Positions 27,809 to 39,672 of a DNA stretch of 64,000 nt are shown here, one piece after another (position 1 is the first letter of the stretch; every line of letters begins with the position of its first letter). Location: the NCBI RefSeq assembly GCF_004153165.1, contig NZ_SEMD01000017.1, forward strand, positions 2,602-66,601. The letters run 5' to 3'. A program made the translations under genes and the position numbers. Origin of the DNA: Sporolactobacillus sp. THM7-4. Its GTDB lineage: Bacteria; Bacillota; Bacilli; Bacillales; Sporolactobacillaceae. A model generated the notes under the pieces. The model made no database searches. It saw only the letters and a list, made by a program, of their open reading frames with translations, and was not told the DNA's origin.

Positions 27809-28207
27809 TTACCAAACGTATGCAAGGATTTCGCCGCCAACTTGTTTCTGGCGCGCTTCCTTATCCGTAATAATTCCTTTTGATGTCGAAACAATAGCGA
27901 TACCAAGACCGCCAAGCACTTTCGGCACTTCATCAGCCTTCGCATAAACACGAAGTCCAGGCTTACTGATTCTTTTCAATCCTGAAATGACACGTTCTTT
28001 CTGACCGCCGTATTTCAGGAACAACCGAAGAACGCCCTGTTTATTGTCTTCGACGTATTCTACATCCTTAATGAAGCCCTCACGCTTCAAAATTTCAGCA
28101 ATTTCTCTCTTAACTCTTGAACCTGGCAGCTCAATTTGTTCATGTCGAACAATATTCGCGTTGCGAATACGTGTCAGCATATCTGCAATAGGGTCTGTAA
28201 CGACCAT
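27809..28207 (-). CDS. rpsH: 30S ribosomal protein S8
   Basis: 132 residues from the ATG after GGAGGT ([18 protein letters not shown]), matching the Bacillus length; the longer frame to 28228 is not supported. Central [20 protein letters not shown] and the C-terminal [13 protein letters not shown] contact 16S helix 21. In other bacteria S8 also represses the spc operon. Confidence 0.98.
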   Translation of the reverse strand: MVVTDPIADMLTRIRNANIVRHEQIELPGSRVKREIAEILKREGFIKDVEYVEDNKQGVLRLFLKYGGQKERVISGLKRISKPGLRVYAKADEVPKVLGGLGIAIVSTSKGIITDKEARQKQVGGEILAYVW

Positions 28208-28240
28208 GCAAACCGACCTCCTTCCCAATAACTAAATATT

Positions 28241-28426
28241 TTACCAGCTTGATTTCTTGACGCCGGGAATTTGTCCTTTGTAAGCCAGTTCACGGAAACA
28301 AATTCTGCATAACTTGAATTTCCGCAGAACCGAATGTGGACGACCGCATCGCTCGCAGCGAGTATATTCCTGTACTTTGAACTTCTTTGGTCGATGTGCC
28401 GATACAAGCATTGACTTTTTCGCCAA
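28241..28426 (-). CDS. rpsN: 30S ribosomal protein S14, zinc type
   Basis: 61 residues. Zinc ligands lie in CERCGRPH and CRICFREL (Cys24, Cys27, Cys40, Cys43), the short C+ form used when zinc is plentiful. The N-terminal 15 residues ([15 protein letters not shown]) differ somewhat from the Bacillus KQQRTPKFK region. The gap is 26 nt from rplE. Confidence 0.97.
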   Translation of the reverse strand: MAKKSMLVSAHRPKKFKVQEYTRCERCGRPHSVLRKFKLCRICFRELAYKGQIPGVKKSSW

Positions 28427-28452
28427 AATTCATTTCCTCCTTTACTGATTAT

Positions 28453-28992
28453 TTATTTTGCAAATGGCATACCGAGCAGTGACAGCAGTGCTGCTGCTTC
28501 TTCGTCCGTTTTCGCCGATGTAACGATCACGATATCCATACCGCGTACCTTGCTGACTTTATCATAATCAATTTCAGGAAATATCAATTGTTCACGAATA
28601 CCGAGCGTATAATTACCGCGGCCATCAAAGGCCTTTTTCGACACACCGCGAAAATCACGTACACGCGGCAATGCAACCGAAATTAATTTATCGAGAAAGT
28701 CGTACATACGATCGCTTCTCAATGTCACCTTCGCACCGATCGGAACCCCTTCGCGAAGTTTAAAAGCAGCAATTGATTTCTTTGCACGGGTAATGACCGG
28801 TCTCTGTCCCGCCAGCGCAGTCAGATCTTCTACCGCGCTGTCAAGCATTTTCGAGTTCTGAACGGCTTCTCCGACACCCATGTTAATAACAACTTTCTTG
28901 ATTTCAGGAACTTGCATGATTGACGTGTACTTAAACTTTTCAATTAAAGCAGGAACGACTTCTTTTTCGTACTTTTCTTTGAAACGGCCCAT
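28453..28992 (-). CDS. rplE: 50S ribosomal protein L5
   Basis: 179 residues from the ATG after AAAGGAGGT ([20 protein letters not shown]). The frame continues upstream to 29016 but without homology. Conserved [15 protein letters not shown] and the loop [17 protein letters not shown], which touches P-site tRNA and 5S rRNA. It partners with L18. Confidence 0.98.
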   Translation of the reverse strand: MGRFKEKYEKEVVPALIEKFKYTSIMQVPEIKKVVINMGVGEAVQNSKMLDSAVEDLTALAGQRPVITRAKKSIAAFKLREGVPIGAKVTLRSDRMYDFLDKLISVALPRVRDFRGVSKKAFDGRGNYTLGIREQLIFPEIDYDKVSKVRGMDIVIVTSAKTDEEAAALLSLLGMPFAK

Positions 28993-29018
28993 GCGTTTAC
29001 CTCCTTTCACAGACAAGA

Positions 29019-29339
29019 CTATTTATCGAGAATTTCACCGGTTTTTTTAGAAACACGTACTTTCTTTCCATCAACTATTTGGTGACCTACCCGTGTAGGT
29101 TCATTTGTCTTTGGATCAAGCAGCATAACATTTGATACATGAATCGGCGCTTCTACTTCGAGGATGCCGCCCTGGGGACTCGCCTGATTCGGTTTCGAGT
29201 GCTTTTTAACGATATTGACACCTTCAACGATCACGCGCTCCTTTGCCGGAAAAGCGGCCAGAATCACTCCCTGCCTGCCTTTATCCTTGCCGGAAATGAC
29301 CTGAACTTTATCGCCTTTTTTCACGTGCAGTTTCGCCAT
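29019..29339 (-). CDS. rplX: 50S ribosomal protein L24
   Basis: 106 residues from the ATG after GGAGGTGG ([20 protein letters not shown]). The KOW domain is an assembly initiator near the tunnel exit. [17 protein letters not shown] and KKTGEI mark the C-terminal half. An upstream ATG frame to 29369 would swallow the ribosome site. Confidence 0.97.
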   Translation of the reverse strand: MAKLHVKKGDKVQVISGKDKGRQGVILAAFPAKERVIVEGVNIVKKHSKPNQASPQGGILEVEAPIHVSNVMLLDPKTNEPTRVGHQIVDGKKVRVSKKTGEILDK

Positions 29340-29375
29340 GTTAAGTGCCACCTCCTTTTCCTCAATCATACAGGA

Positions 29376-29744
29376 TTACAATACTTCAGGTGCAAGAGAC
29401 ACGATCTTCATAAATTGGCCGTCACGCAGTTCGCGGGCAACAGGCCCAAAGATACGAGTACCACGCGGGCTCTTGTCTTCACGGATTAAAACAACGGCAT
29501 TTTCATCAAAGCGGATGTATGAACCATCCGTACGTCTGATACCTTGTTTCGTACGAACAACAACAGCTCTGACTACTTCGCCTTTCTTAACAACGCCACC
29601 TGGTGTTGCTTGTTTCACAGATGCAACAATCACGTCACCGATATTTGCGGTTTTACGTCCGGATCCGCCCAGGACTTTAATCGTTAATACTTCACGGGCA
29701 CCGGAGTTATCGGCAACCTTCAAACGGCTTTCCTGCTGAATCAT
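29376..29744 (-). CDS. rplN: 50S ribosomal protein L14
   Basis: 122 residues. The five-stranded barrel has [17 protein letters not shown] and the signature ending [20 protein letters not shown]. It forms the inter-subunit bridge with 16S helix 14 and is the docking site for silencing factor RsfS. The gap from rpsQ is 42 nt. Confidence 0.98.
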   Translation of the reverse strand: MIQQESRLKVADNSGAREVLTIKVLGGSGRKTANIGDVIVASVKQATPGGVVKKGEVVRAVVVRTKQGIRRTDGSYIRFDENAVVLIREDKSPRGTRIFGPVARELRDGQFMKIVSLAPEVL

Positions 29745-29786
29745 TTAAATGTGACCTCCCTTCAACTGTCGACCATGCCCGACAGA

Positions 29787-30059
29787 TCAGATGATTACGG
29801 ATTCCTCAACGATCTTTACAAGACGAAAATGTTTATCTTTCGAAAGCGGGCGAGTTTCCATGATTTCAACGATATCGCCGACTTTTGCCTGATTATTTTC
29901 ATCATGTGCCTTAAATCTTTTGGAATACTTCACATGTTTCCCATATAAACGGTGGTTTTTATACGTTTCAACCAACACGGTAATCGTTTTGTCCATCTTG
30001 TCTGAAACGACCCGGCCGACCAGGACTTTGCGAGCATTCTTACGTGCTTCTTCTGCCAT
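29787..30059 (-). CDS. rpsQ: 30S ribosomal protein S17
   Basis: 90 residues. OB-fold primary binder of 16S r[22 protein letters not shown], then [16 protein letters not shown] and [20 protein letters not shown]. It lies 17 nt after rpmC; AAGGAGGGT precedes the ATG. Confidence 0.98.
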   Translation of the reverse strand: MAEEARKNARKVLVGRVVSDKMDKTITVLVETYKNHRLYGKHVKYSKRFKAHDENNQAKVGDIVEIMETRPLSKDKHFRLVKIVEESVII

Positions 30060-30076
30060 TCAGATAACCCTCCTTC

Positions 30077-30280
30077 TTAGCCGTTTTGAACGTTCAATTC
30101 ACGTTCACGCAAAATCGTCTTCGCACGAGCAATGGATTTCCGAACTTCGCGAATGCGGGCTGGATTCTCCAATTGTCCTGTTGCAAGTTGAAAACGCAGA
30201 TTAAATAATTCTTCCTTCAGAGACTTTACATTCTGTTCAACCTCAGCAGTGGTCAAATTGCGGATTTCATCAGCCTTCAT
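30077..30280 (-). CDS. rpmC: 50S ribosomal protein L29
   Basis: 67 residues from ATG 30280 ([16 protein letters not shown]). Two antiparallel helices next to the exit tunnel, where SRP and trigger factor dock. [20 protein letters not shown] is the family signature. The start lies 11 bases inside rplP, so expression is coupled. Confidence 0.97.
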   Translation of the reverse strand: MKADEIRNLTTAEVEQNVKSLKEELFNLRFQLATGQLENPARIREVRKSIARAKTILRERELNVQNG

Positions 30281-30704
30281 TTGCGTCACCACCCACTTCT
30301 TCGCGTTTTACGATTTTGGTTTTGATCGGCAGTTTATGACCGGCAAGTCTCAGTGCTTCATAAGCCACATCTTCCGTAATGCCGCCGACTTCGAACAGGA
30401 CACGACCCGGTTTTACTACAGCAACCCATCCTTCAGGAGCCCCTTTACCGGAACCCATGCGGACATCAAGAGGTTTCTTTGTGTATGATTTTTGCGGGAA
30501 AATTTTAATCCAGACTTTTCCGCCACGTTTCATAAAACGTGTCATGGCAATACGTGCCGCTTCAATCTGACGGCTCGTGATCCATGCAGATTCAACTGCC
30601 TGCAATCCATATTCACCGAAAGTTACCGAAGCTCCGGCTTTCGTCTTGCCGCGCATTCTTCCACGATGCTGTCTGCGGTATTTCACACGTTTTGGCATTA
30701 ACAT
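30270..30704 (-). CDS. rplP: 50S ribosomal protein L16
   Basis: 144 residues, same length as B. subtilis. [20 protein letters not shown] starts the protein; [19 protein letters not shown] and the C-terminal SHKLPIKT-like [15 protein letters not shown] follow. L16 helps position A-site tRNA. Two nt separate it from rpsC. Confidence 0.98.
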   Translation of the reverse strand: MLMPKRVKYRRQHRGRMRGKTKAGASVTFGEYGLQAVESAWITSRQIEAARIAMTRFMKRGGKVWIKIFPQKSYTKKPLDVRMGSGKGAPEGWVAVVKPGRVLFEVGGITEDVAYEALRLAGHKLPIKTKIVKREEVGGDANEG

Positions 30705-30706
30705 AA

Positions 30707-31366
30707 TTATCTGCCTCCTTCCTTATTGTTCGTTCCTTTCGTCGGAAGGACCTCTCCGCGATAAATCCATACTTTTACACCGATTTTTCCATAAGTTGTA
30801 TCTGCCTCGGCAGTTCCGTAATCAATATCGGCACGCAAAGTATGAAGCGGCACGGTACCTTCACTGTAATCTTCCGTACGGGCCATATCAGCTCCGCCCA
30901 GTCGACCGGCTACCTGAGTCTTGATACCCTTTGCTCCTGCTCTCATCGCTCTTTGCAGCGTCTGTTTCTGAGCCCTTCTCCAGGAAATACGGCTCTCCAG
31001 CTGTCTGGCGATATTTTCGGCAACAAGTTTGGCATCAAGATCGGCCTGCTTAATTTCAAAAATATTAACGTGTACACGTTTGCCCGTCATATTGTTCAGA
31101 GCTTTTCTCAGCTCTTCGACTTCGGATCCGCCCTTACCGATAACCATACCCGGTTTGGCCGTTCTAATCGTGATGTTGATCCGATTTGCAGCACGTTCCA
31201 GTTCAATAGACGATACAGCGGCGTCCTTCAGTCTGTTTTCAATATATTTACGAATCTTAATATCTTCATGAAGGTATTCGGCATAGTTTTTGTCGGCATA
31301 CCATTTGGATTCCCAATCCCGAATAATACCAATTCTGAATCCGATCGGATTAATCTTCTGACCCAC
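30707..31366 (-). CDS. rpsC: 30S ribosomal protein S3
   Basis: 219 residues. The N-terminal KH type II domain carries [15 protein letters not shown]; the C-terminal domain carries [20 protein letters not shown] and [17 protein letters not shown]. It forms the mRNA entry gate with S4 and S5. The gap from rplV is 3 nt, so the two are probably coupled. Confidence 0.98.
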   Translation of the reverse strand: MGQKINPIGFRIGIIRDWESKWYADKNYAEYLHEDIKIRKYIENRLKDAAVSSIELERAANRINITIRTAKPGMVIGKGGSEVEELRKALNNMTGKRVHVNIFEIKQADLDAKLVAENIARQLESRISWRRAQKQTLQRAMRAGAKGIKTQVAGRLGGADMARTEDYSEGTVPLHTLRADIDYGTAEADTTYGKIGVKVWIYRGEVLPTKGTNNKEGGR

Positions 31367-31369
31367 TCA

Positions 31370-31711
31370 TTATCCCTCCTTTTTTTCCGATACGATGATT
31401 GTAATATGACTCGTTCGTTTGTTGATTTTACTTGCGCGTCCCTGAGCTCGGGGGCGGAACCGTTTCAGTGTCGCTCCTTCGTCCACGTAAGCTTTTTCAA
31501 CAAATAAATCTGCCGCATCCATATCATAATTATGTTCCGCGTTGGCAATAGCGGATTTCAGTACTTTCTCAATAATCGGTGATGCAGCTTTCTGTGTGTT
31601 CTTAAGAACAGCTATAGCATAACCGACATCCTTGCCCCTGATAAGATCGATAACAAGGCGCGCCTTACGAGGAGCAATACGAATTTGTCTGGCAGTAGCT
31701 TTTGCTTGCAT
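31370..31711 (-). CDS. rplV: 50S ribosomal protein L22
   Basis: 113 residues from the second of two adjacent ATG codons ([16 protein letters not shown]), which has the better spacing from AGGAGG and matches B. subtilis; the first ATG is at 31714. The long hairpin with [20 protein letters not shown] lines the nascent-peptide tunnel at the macrolide-relevant constriction. Confidence 0.98.
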   Translation of the reverse strand: MQAKATARQIRIAPRKARLVIDLIRGKDVGYAIAVLKNTQKAASPIIEKVLKSAIANAEHNYDMDAADLFVEKAYVDEGATLKRFRPRAQGRASKINKRTSHITIIVSEKKEG

Positions 31712-31728
31712 CATTGTTCCTCCTTTCG

Positions 31729-32010
31729 TTAGCGAGCGCTTGTTTTCTTATCAGAAGATGCATGTCCACGATACGTTCTGGTCGGGGCGAATTCTCCCAG
31801 CTTATGTCCTACCATATCTTCCGTAATGTACACCGGCACATGTTTGCGGCCATCGTATACGGCAATGGTATGGCCAATAAATTCAGGAAAAATGGTTGAC
31901 CGGCGCGACCAGGTTTTGATGACTCTTTTCTCATCCTTTTCATTGAGAGCAACGACTTTTGTCATTAAGTGATCATCGACAAAAGGTCCTTTTTTTAAGC
32001 TGCGGCCCAT
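31729..32010 (-). CDS. rpsS: 30S ribosomal protein S19
   Basis: 93 residues. [15 protein letters not shown], then [22 protein letters not shown] and the basic tail [18 protein letters not shown]. It binds 16S rRNA in the head next to S13. The gap from rplB is 40 nt; GGAGGT precedes the ATG. Confidence 0.98.
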   Translation of the reverse strand: MGRSLKKGPFVDDHLMTKVVALNEKDEKRVIKTWSRRSTIFPEFIGHTIAVYDGRKHVPVYITEDMVGHKLGEFAPTRTYRGHASSDKKTSAR

Positions 32011-32050
32011 TGGTAGACCTCCTTCCGGGAATAAAATAATTTATCCGTTA

Positions 32051-32881
32051 TTATTTTTTGCGATGCCTGATGATAAATTGTTCAGAAGCGTTCTTCTTTT
32101 TACGAGTCTTATATCCCATTGTCGGTTTGCCCCATGGTGACATCGGCGATTTACGGCCAACAGGAGCCTTTCCTTCACCACCGCCGTGCGGGTGATCATT
32201 AGGGTTCATAACTGAACCACGGACCGTAGGACGAATGCCTTTCCAGCGGGAACGCCCGGCTTTGCCGACCGATACAAGTTCGTGCTCCAGATTTCCAACC
32301 TGACCGACCGTTGCGCGACAGGTCTCAAGAATCATACGGACTTCGCCGGAAACGAGGCGGACAAGAACATACTTGCCTTCTTTACCAAGAATCTGTGCAG
32401 ATGTACCAGCTGAACGTACAAGCTGGCCGCCGGCACCCGGTTTCAATTCAATGTTGTGAACGAGCGTACCAACAGGGATGTTCTTCAGCGGAAGAGCGTT
32501 GCCAATCTTAATATCTGCTTCAGTGCCAGACATGACTTCTGTTCCGACCTTTATCCCTTTCGGCGCAAGAATATAGCGTTTTTCTCCATCAGCATAATGC
32601 ACAAGTGCAATGTTTGCGGTACGGTTCGGGTCATATTCAATGGTTGCTACACGGCCCGGTACACCGTCCTTGTTGCGTTTGAAATCAATAATACGGTATT
32701 TCCGTTTGTGGCCGCCGCCCTGATGGCGTACCGTCAGCTTGCCTTGATTATTGCGTCCTGCTTTTTTCGGCAATGCCTTCAGTAAGGACTTTTCCGGCGT
32801 ATCCGTTGTGATTTCAGCGAAATCCAGCGAAGTCATGTTACGGCGACCGTTGGATGTCGGTTTGTACTTTTTAAGTGGCAC
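32051..32881 (-). CDS. rplB: 50S ribosomal protein L2
   Basis: 276 residues, GTG start eight bases after GGAGGT. It opens [20 protein letters not shown]. The C-terminal signature [19 protein letters not shown] holds the histidine linked to peptidyl-transferase centre integrity. It is one of the largest primary 23S rRNA binders. The gap from rplW is 32 nt. Confidence 0.98.
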   Translation of the reverse strand: MPLKKYKPTSNGRRNMTSLDFAEITTDTPEKSLLKALPKKAGRNNQGKLTVRHQGGGHKRKYRIIDFKRNKDGVPGRVATIEYDPNRTANIALVHYADGEKRYILAPKGIKVGTEVMSGTEADIKIGNALPLKNIPVGTLVHNIELKPGAGGQLVRSAGTSAQILGKEGKYVLVRLVSGEVRMILETCRATVGQVGNLEHELVSVGKAGRSRWKGIRPTVRGSVMNPNDHPHGGGEGKAPVGRKSPMSPWGKPTMGYKTRKKKNASEQFIIRHRKK

Positions 32882-32913
32882 GATGAATGACCTCCTTCTT
32901 TAATGATAGTCTG

Positions 32914-33204
32914 TTATTCGCCCTCAAAGAAATTAAGATCTTTACTTTCAGGGGTCAAAGTAACGATGGCTTTTTTCCTTTTCGATGTATAGCCCGAATA
33001 ACGGCCATAGCGTTTCGGTTTACCTTTGACATTGATCGTGTTGACTTTAACGACTTTTACTTCAAAAATCGATTCAACTGCACGTTTGATTTCAGATTTA
33101 TTTGCTCGAACGTCAACGTCAAAAGTGTATTTCTTGTCAGCCATCTGATCAGTGGTTCGTTCAGTTAACACGGGGCGCTTAATGATATCGCGCGGATCCT
33201 TCAT
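32914..33204 (-). CDS. rplW: 50S ribosomal protein L23
   Basis: 96 residues. [20 protein letters not shown] and the loop [20 protein letters not shown], which lies at the tunnel exit as the trigger factor and SRP dock. It overlaps the rplD stop by one base. Confidence 0.98.
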   Translation of the reverse strand: MKDPRDIIKRPVLTERTTDQMADKKYTFDVDVRANKSEIKRAVESIFEVKVVKVNTINVKGKPKRYGRYSGYTSKRKKAIVTLTPESKDLNFFEGE

Positions 33205-33827
33205 TATCCAAGCACCTCCTCAAGCTTTTCGGCAGCTTCCCTGGTGACGATTAATTTATCATGGGCAACGACATCAAGGACATTCACCTCAGGCACAGTC
33301 AGCACGGTTACGCCCGGAATATTCCGTGAGGATAAAACGACCGTTTCATCAAAGTCATTAGTAACAACCAAAGCTTTATTTGGTACAGATAAATGGTTCA
33401 GTACTGAAACAAATTCCCTGGTTTTTGGTGCTTCAATGGCCAGCTTATCCAGCACAATCAAATCCTTATCCAGGACTTTGCTCGATAAAGCCGACTTAAT
33501 AGCCAGGCGGCGTACTTTCTTTGGAAGTTTAAAGCTGTAGCTGCGGGGAGTTGGTCCAAAAACGGTACCCCCACCAACCCATTGCGGTGCCCGGATAGAG
33601 CCCTGACGCGCACGGCCCGTTCCTTTTTGGCGCCATGGTTTCCGGCCGCCGCCGCGTACAGCCGATCGATTTTTTACAGCATGTGTTCCCTGGCGTCTTG
33701 AAGCCTGCTGCATAACAATTGCCTGGTATAAGACATGTTCATTGGGTTTAATGCCGAAAACCGCATCAGCCAATTCCACATCTCCTACTGCAGCACCCTT
33801 TTGATCAAAAACAGTTAATTTTGGCAT
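33204..33827 (-). CDS. rplD: 50S ribosomal protein L4
   Basis: 207 residues. The extended loop [20 protein letters not shown] reaches the exit tunnel; the globular end contains [19 protein letters not shown]. In E. coli L4 also represses the S10 operon; whether that happens here is not visible. The gap from rplC is 17 nt. Confidence 0.98.
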   Translation of the reverse strand: MPKLTVFDQKGAAVGDVELADAVFGIKPNEHVLYQAIVMQQASRRQGTHAVKNRSAVRGGGRKPWRQKGTGRARQGSIRAPQWVGGGTVFGPTPRSYSFKLPKKVRRLAIKSALSSKVLDKDLIVLDKLAIEAPKTREFVSVLNHLSVPNKALVVTNDFDETVVLSSRNIPGVTVLTVPEVNVLDVVAHDKLIVTREAAEKLEEVLG

Positions 33828-33844
33828 GGAAGCATCCTCCCTTC

Positions 33845-34483
33845 TTATTTTGCTTCTGTTGATTTAGTAGCCGTTTTGATAGTCAGATAACTTTTCTTAG
33901 CACCCGGTACGTTGCCCCTGATGAGAAGTAAATGACGTTCTGCATCGACCCTGGCAACTTCAAGATTCTGTACCGTAACCGTTTCTCCGCCCATACGTCC
34001 GGCAAGGTGCTTCCCCTTAAACGTATGTGCCGGATCAATTACGCCCATAGAACCTGGACGGCGATGATAGCGAGAACCGTGTGACATCGGCCCGCGGGAC
34101 TGATTATGGCGCTTAATAGGCCCTTGAAATCCTTTACCTTTGGATATTCCCGTTACGTCAACAATATCTCCCGCTTTGAATGTATCTGCTTTTACTTCCT
34201 GACCGAGTTCGTACTCGTCAGGATTAACATCACGGATTTCCCGAATGAAGCGCTTAGGTTCCGCTTTTGCCTTTTCAGCATGGCCTTTAGCGGGTTTTGT
34301 GATTAGAGACGCCTTGTTGTTGTCAAATCCGATTTGAACAGCTTCATAACCGTCTGTTTCAACCGTCTTCTTTTGCAGAACAACATTATCAGAAACGTCG
34401 ATAACTGTTACAGGAACGACATCGCCGTTGTCGGCAAAAATCTGAGTCATTCCGATTTTCTTACCTAAGATTCCTTTGGTCAC
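33845..34483 (-). CDS. rplC: 50S ribosomal protein L3
   Basis: 212 residues from the GTG after GGGAGGTG ([20 protein letters not shown]), aligning with the Bacillus start; the frame extends to 34492 without support. The finger [20 protein letters not shown] approaches the peptidyl-transferase centre. Early assembly protein, 33 nt after rpsJ. Confidence 0.98.
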   Translation of the reverse strand: MTKGILGKKIGMTQIFADNGDVVPVTVIDVSDNVVLQKKTVETDGYEAVQIGFDNNKASLITKPAKGHAEKAKAEPKRFIREIRDVNPDEYELGQEVKADTFKAGDIVDVTGISKGKGFQGPIKRHNQSRGPMSHGSRYHRRPGSMGVIDPAHTFKGKHLAGRMGGETVTVQNLEVARVDAERHLLLIRGNVPGAKKSYLTIKTATKSTEAK

Positions 34484-34516
34484 CCGTAACACCTCCCAGT
34501 AGTTTCAATTTTTCTT

Positions 34517-34825
<309 letters not shown>

Positions 34826-34958
34826 TTACATTCCCTCCTTTTTTCGTCCATTTTTGAAAAACAGACTTGCTCCACGAAAATATCCGTCTACCCCGCCTTG
34901 GCAAAGGAGCCGGGTGTATCCGCAACCTTCCGCATCATTGCTAAAAACCAACCACACT

Positions 34959-34987
34959 ATTATACCTGACCAGGTTCTACAAAGCAA
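34959..34987 (-). promoter_or_regulatory. S10 operon promoter P2 (proximal)
   Basis: TTGCTT (34982-34987), 17-base spacer, TATAAT (34959-34964) on the minus strand. It gives a leader of about 130 nt before rpsJ. Confidence 0.65.
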
Positions 34988-35022
34988 GGTATATATCACA
35001 ACTTTTTATCAGTGACCTTATA

Positions 35023-35051
35023 ATTATATAGAGTTTACCGGTTAAGGTCAA
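35023..35051 (-). promoter_or_regulatory. S10 operon promoter P1 (distal)
   Basis: TTGACC (35046-35051), 17-base spacer, TATAAT (35023-35028). It lies 64 bp upstream of P2, forming a tandem pair in the 432-bp tuf-rpsJ gap. Confidence 0.8.
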
Positions 35052-35214
35052 CAGCCTGTCCGTTCTAAATTTAGAAAACCTGGCGAATCGAAGCCTTTTT
35101 CTCCCGTTTGTATTGTAAAGTTTCAATGTTGGGGGCAGGATGTACACCCGCACGACCCGGAACTTTTTTAGATGAATAAAAAAATCAACAGCATCGTGTA
35201 ACAGAGTTTAATGT

Positions 35215-35243
35215 AAAAAAAAAGTGCCCTTCTCAGGACACTT
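35215..35243 (-). terminator. Rho-independent terminator after tuf
   Basis: On the minus strand AAGTGTCCT pairs with AGGGCACTT around a GAGA loop, followed by nine T residues. It ends the str operon 15 nt past the tuf stop codon and insulates the S10 promoters. Confidence 0.92.
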
Positions 35244-35257
35244 CCCTTTTTATTTCA

Positions 35258-36445
35258 TCATTCAACAATTTCAGAAACAGAGCCGGCTCCAACCGTACGG
35301 CCGCCTTCACGGATAGAGAACTTCGTTCCTTGTTCAATAGCGATCGGAGCAAGAAGTTCAACATCCATTGTGACGTTATCACCAGGCATTACCATTTCAG
35401 TACCTTCCGGCAATGTAATTGTGCCTGTAACATCAGTTGTCCTGAAATAGAATTGAGGACGATAGTTTGTGAAGAACGGTGTGTGACGGCCGCCTTCTTC
35501 TTTTTTCAAAACGTAAACTTGTGCTTTGAATTTCTTGTGCGCAGTTACTGTACCGGGTTTGATAAGCACCTGGCCGCGTTCAACACCTTCGCGATCAACA
35601 CCACGGAGAAGCGCGCCGATGTTGTCGCCTGCTTCGGCATAATCCAAAGTTTTGCGGAACATTTCAACGCCAGTAACCGTTGTTTTCTTCGGTGCATCAG
35701 TCAAACCAAGGATTTCAACTTCGTCGCCGATCTTAACTGTACCACGTTCAACACGACCTGTTGCAACCGTACCACGTCCGGTGATTGAGAATACATCTTC
35801 AACCGGCATCATGAATGGTTTGTCGTTTTCACGAACCGGGGTTGGAATATATTCGTCTACTGCATCCATCAGTTCGAGGATGTGTTTTTCTTCTTCAGGA
35901 TCACCCTGGAGTGCTTTCAATGCAGAACCCTTGATAACCGGTACATCGTCACCTGGATAATCGTATTCGGAAAGAAGATCGCGTACTTCCATTTCAACGA
36001 GTTCAAGAAGTTCAGGATCGTCTACCTGATCCGTCTTATTCAGGAAAACGATGATTGCCGGAACACCAACCTGATGAGCAAGAAGAATGTGTTCACGAGT
36101 CTGTGGCATTGGTCCGTCAACAGCAGATACAACCAGGATGGCACCGTCCATTTGAGCAGCACCGGTAATCATGTTCTTTACATAGTCGGCGTGCCCTGGG
36201 CAGTCAACGTGAGCATAGTGACGTTTGTCAGTTTCATATTCAACGTGTGCCGTTGAAATCGTAATCCCGCGTTCACGCTCTTCAGGAGCACCATCAATGG
36301 AGTCGTATGCACGAGCCTGAGCCTTACCTTGCTTTGCAAGTACAGTTGTGATCGCAGCAGTTAAAGTTGTTTTACCGTGGTCAACGTGACCAATTGTACC
36401 GATGTTAACATGCGGTTTTGTGCGTTCATAATGTTCTTTAGCCAT
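35258..36445 (-). CDS. tuf: Elongation factor Tu
   Basis: 395 residues, full length. The GTPase delivers aminoacyl-tRNA to the ribosome. G1 GHVDHGKT (19-26), DCPGHADY (G3), NKTD (G4) and the effector segment EERERGITI are intact, followed by the two beta-barrel domains. AAAGGAGGA precedes the ATG. The 137-nt spacer from fusA has a TTGTCA box and a GGCAC-GCA-GTGCC hairpin, so a weak extra promoter is possible. Only one tuf copy is seen in this window. Confidence 0.99.
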   Translation of the reverse strand: MAKEHYERTKPHVNIGTIGHVDHGKTTLTAAITTVLAKQGKAQARAYDSIDGAPEERERGITISTAHVEYETDKRHYAHVDCPGHADYVKNMITGAAQMDGAILVVSAVDGPMPQTREHILLAHQVGVPAIIVFLNKTDQVDDPELLELVEMEVRDLLSEYDYPGDDVPVIKGSALKALQGDPEEEKHILELMDAVDEYIPTPVRENDKPFMMPVEDVFSITGRGTVATGRVERGTVKIGDEVEILGLTDAPKKTTVTGVEMFRKTLDYAEAGDNIGALLRGVDREGVERGQVLIKPGTVTAHKKFKAQVYVLKKEEGGRHTPFFTNYRPQFYFRTTDVTGTITLPEGTEMVMPGDNVTMDVELLAPIAIEQGTKFSIREGGRTVGAGSVSEIVE

Positions 36446-36582
36446 GGATTTATATCCTCCTTTAATTTCAATGCAAAATTTTTTGATGTATATGCAGTAA
36501 GGAAGCAGGCACTGCGTGCCATTTCCCTTAGCTTACAATAAAATATAAACCGTGACAATTGAATTGCCGGAACTGTTAATCC

Positions 36583-38661
36583 TTATTCGCCGTTAGCCTT
36601 TTTGATAATTTCCTCGCTGACGCTCTTTGGAACTTCTTCATAATGATCGAATTGCATTGTGAACGTTCCTCGTCCCTGTGTAGCCGAACGAAGATTGGTT
36701 GCATAACCGAACATTTCTGCGAGAGGCACATGTGCGTTTACAACCTGAACGCCCTGGCGTGCTTCCATACCATCCACACGTCCGCGACGGCTCGTAATAT
36801 CACCCATGATATCGCCCAGATACTCTTCCGGCATGCTGACTTCAACCTTCATAATCGGTTCAAGTATAACCGGTGCGCAGACACTCTTTGCATTCTTGAG
36901 TGCCATTGATGCGGCAATCTTAAAGGCCATTTCACTTGAATCGACGTCATGATAGGAACCGTCAAACAGGCTCGCTTTAATATCAATAAGCGGATATCCA
37001 GCAAGCAGCCCATTCTGAATAGCTTCTTTCAGACCGGCTTCAACCGCAGGAATGTATTCACGAGGAACGACACCGCCGACGATGTGGTTTTCGAATACAA
37101 AACCTCCGCCCTCTTCAAGTGGTTCGAATTCGATCCATACGTGGCCGTATTGTCCGCGGCCGCCTGACTGGCGGATAAATTTACCTTCGGCTTTTCCGGC
37201 TTTAGTAAAGGTTTCACGGTATGCAACCTGTGGAGCACCGACGTTTGCATCAACTTTGAATTCCCGGCGCAGACGGTCAACGATAATATCGAGGTGAAGT
37301 TCACCCATACCGCCGATAATTGTCTGTCCCGTTTCTTCATCGGTTTCCGTTTTAAATGTCGGGTCTTCTTCAGCCAGTTTTGCAAGTGCAATACCCATTT
37401 TATCCTGATCAGCTTTTGATTTCGGTTCAATCGCAACATGGATAACCGGGTCAGGGAAGTCCATCGATTCGAGGATAATCAGGTGATTTTCATCGCAAAG
37501 CGTATCCCCGGTCGTTGTATTCTTCAGTCCGACGGCTGCCGCGATGTCGCCCGAATACACTTGCTTGATTTCGCTTCGGTTATTGGCATGCATCAGCAAA
37601 ATCCGGCCAAGACGCTCACGCTTTCCCTTGGTTGAGTTTTGCACATACGAACCTGCTTCGGCTGTTCCTGAATAAACGCGGAAGAAAGTCAGCTTGCCGA
37701 CAAATGGATCCGTCATTACTTTAAAAGCCAATGCAGCAAACGGCGCATTGTCATCCGCAACTCTCTTTACTTCTTCACCCGATTCAGGAATGGTTCCCTT
37801 GATCGGAGGAACATCAAGCGGCGAAGGGAGGTAGTCAATAACCGCATCCAGAACATGCTGTACACCCTTATTTTTAAACGCCGTTCCGCACAGAACCGGA
37901 AAGAATTTGACTGCACACGTTGCTTTCCGAATTGCAGCTCTCAGCTCTTCTTCTGTAATCTCATCGCCGTTCAGATACTTTTCCATGATGTCATCGTCGA
38001 CATCAGCAACAGCTTCAATCAACTTATCATGGTATTCTTCGGCCATTTCTTTATATTCGTCCGGAATTTCTTCGGCATCAACGATGGAGCCCAGATCATC
38101 TTCATAGATATAGGCGACCATTTTGACCAAATCAATTTCACCATGATAGTTGTCCTCTGAACCCATCGGGAGTTGAATCGGATGAGCATTGGCCTGCAGT
38201 CTTTCGTGGAGCGTCTTGCAGGAATACAGAAAATCCGCACCGATCTTATCCATCTTGTTGACAAACACGATTCTCGGAACACCATATGTCGTCGCCTGAC
38301 GCCACACGGTTTCTGTCTGAGGCTCAACGCCCGACTGAGCATCGAGAACCGTTACGGCCCCGTCCAGAACACGCAGCGACCGTTCTACTTCGACAGTAAA
38401 GTCGACGTGTCCCGGTGTGTCAATTATATTTATTCTATGGCCCTTCCATTGCGCGGTCGTGGCGGCAGACGTAATCGTGATTCCGCGTTCCTTTTCCTGC
38501 TCCATCCAGTCCATCTGCGAAGCCCCTTCATGGGTTTCACCAATTTTATGGATACGGCCGGAGTAGAAGAGAATACGTTCAGTCGTTGTGGTCTTACCGG
38601 CATCAATATGAGCCATAATCCCAATATTGCGCGTTTTCTCCAAGGAGAAATCCCTTGCCAT
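36583..38661 (-). CDS. fusA: Elongation factor G
   Basis: 692 residues. The translocation GTPase has G1 AHIDAGKTT (17-25), [17 protein letters not shown] and five EF-G domains. Domain IV ends with the [21 protein letters not shown] segment in the C-terminal part. The [10 protein letters not shown] effector loop is present. It is not the tetracycline-resistance paralogue: it sits in the str operon, 27 nt after rpsG. Confidence 0.99.
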   Translation of the reverse strand: MARDFSLEKTRNIGIMAHIDAGKTTTTERILFYSGRIHKIGETHEGASQMDWMEQEKERGITITSAATTAQWKGHRINIIDTPGHVDFTVEVERSLRVLDGAVTVLDAQSGVEPQTETVWRQATTYGVPRIVFVNKMDKIGADFLYSCKTLHERLQANAHPIQLPMGSEDNYHGEIDLVKMVAYIYEDDLGSIVDAEEIPDEYKEMAEEYHDKLIEAVADVDDDIMEKYLNGDEITEEELRAAIRKATCAVKFFPVLCGTAFKNKGVQHVLDAVIDYLPSPLDVPPIKGTIPESGEEVKRVADDNAPFAALAFKVMTDPFVGKLTFFRVYSGTAEAGSYVQNSTKGKRERLGRILLMHANNRSEIKQVYSGDIAAAVGLKNTTTGDTLCDENHLIILESMDFPDPVIHVAIEPKSKADQDKMGIALAKLAEEDPTFKTETDEETGQTIIGGMGELHLDIIVDRLRREFKVDANVGAPQVAYRETFTKAGKAEGKFIRQSGGRGQYGHVWIEFEPLEEGGGFVFENHIVGGVVPREYIPAVEAGLKEAIQNGLLAGYPLIDIKASLFDGSYHDVDSSEMAFKIAASMALKNAKSVCAPVILEPIMKVEVSMPEEYLGDIMGDITSRRGRVDGMEARQGVQVVNAHVPLAEMFGYATNLRSATQGRGTFTMQFDHYEEVPKSVSEEIIKKANGE

Positions 38662-38688
38662 GGTTTCCTCTCCTTCCTGTTGTTAATT

Positions 38689-39159
38689 TTACCAGCGATA
38701 ATGAGCAAAAGCTTTGTTTGCTTCTGCCATCTTATGCATGTCTTCGCGTTTCTTAACGGAAGCGCCTGTATTGTTCGAAGCATCGATGATTTCATTTGCC
38801 AGTCTTTCAATCATCGTTTTTTCGCTGCGAAGTCTGGAATAATTCACTAAATAGCGAAGTCCCAGAGTTGTCCGGCGTTCCGGGCGTACTTCTACTGGCA
38901 CCTGATAGTTGGATCCACCCACTCGGCGGGCTTTTACTTCAAGAACGGGCATTACATTTTTCAATGCTTGTTCAAAAACTTCCATTGGGTCTTGATTCGT
39001 GCGTTCCTTTATTAAATCAAATGCCTGATAAAGGATGGTTTGTGCTTTTCCTCGTTTGCCGTCTTTCATCAGTCGGTTAATTAAACGAGTGACCAGCTTG
39101 GAATTGTACAGCGGATCAGGCAATACATCTCGTCTTTCAACGGGACCTTTTCTTGGCAT
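38689..39159 (-). CDS. rpsG: 30S ribosomal protein S7
   Basis: 156 residues. [20 protein letters not shown] starts the protein, with [17 protein letters not shown] forming the beta-wing near E-site tRNA and a C-terminal helix ending NKAFAHYRW. Primary binder of the 16S 3' domain. The gap from rpsL is 40 nt. Confidence 0.98.
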   Translation of the reverse strand: MPRKGPVERRDVLPDPLYNSKLVTRLINRLMKDGKRGKAQTILYQAFDLIKERTNQDPMEVFEQALKNVMPVLEVKARRVGGSNYQVPVEVRPERRTTLGLRYLVNYSRLRSEKTMIERLANEIIDASNNTGASVKKREDMHKMAEANKAFAHYRW

Positions 39160-39199
39160 GGAAACTCCTCCTTCCTTTTTATAACCTCTTATTCAATGA

Positions 39200-39613
39200 T
39201 CATGCTTTCGGTTTCTTTGCGCCGTACTTTGAACGGCCCTGCTTGCGGTCAACTACACTTGCAGTATCCAGAGCACCGCGAATGATGTGATAACGTACAC
39301 CAGGAAGATCCTTGACACGTCCGCCACGGATCAGGACAACGCTGTGTTCCTGCAGATTATGTCCGATTCCTGGAATATAGGCATTCACTTCAATGTTATT
39401 TGAGAGACGAACACGGGCATATTTGCGCAGTGCAGAGTTTGGTTTCTTAGGAGTCAGTGTCCCTACACGTGTACATACACCACGTTTTTGCGGAGCAAAG
39501 TCATTGGTTAACGATTTTTTGAAGCTGTTGTACCCTCTGTTAAGAGCAGGTGACGTAGATTTCTTTACTTTAGACTTGCGTCCTTGACGAATTAACTGGT
39601 TAATCGTTGGCAT
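39200..39613 (-). CDS. rpsL: 30S ribosomal protein S12
   Basis: 137 residues. The decoding-centre loops are [20 protein letters not shown] and [16 protein letters not shown]. The lysine of PKKPNSA, which changes in streptomycin-resistant mutants elsewhere, is wild type (Lys). First gene of the str set, 101 nt after rplGB, with GGAGGAAC before the ATG. Confidence 0.98.
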   Translation of the reverse strand: MPTINQLIRQGRKSKVKKSTSPALNRGYNSFKKSLTNDFAPQKRGVCTRVGTLTPKKPNSALRKYARVRLSNNIEVNAYIPGIGHNLQEHSVVLIRGGRVKDLPGVRYHIIRGALDTASVVDRKQGRSKYGAKKPKA

Positions 39614-39672
39614 TTATTTGTTCCTCCTTTCAAATTTCTAAACCCACTGATCCAGGCGGTTCTTTTTCGCGC

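Noticed and set aside
35258-38661. Many plus-strand frames inside tuf, fusA, rpoB and rpoC
   Set aside because: Antisense shadows of highly conserved genes, without ribosome sites or homology.
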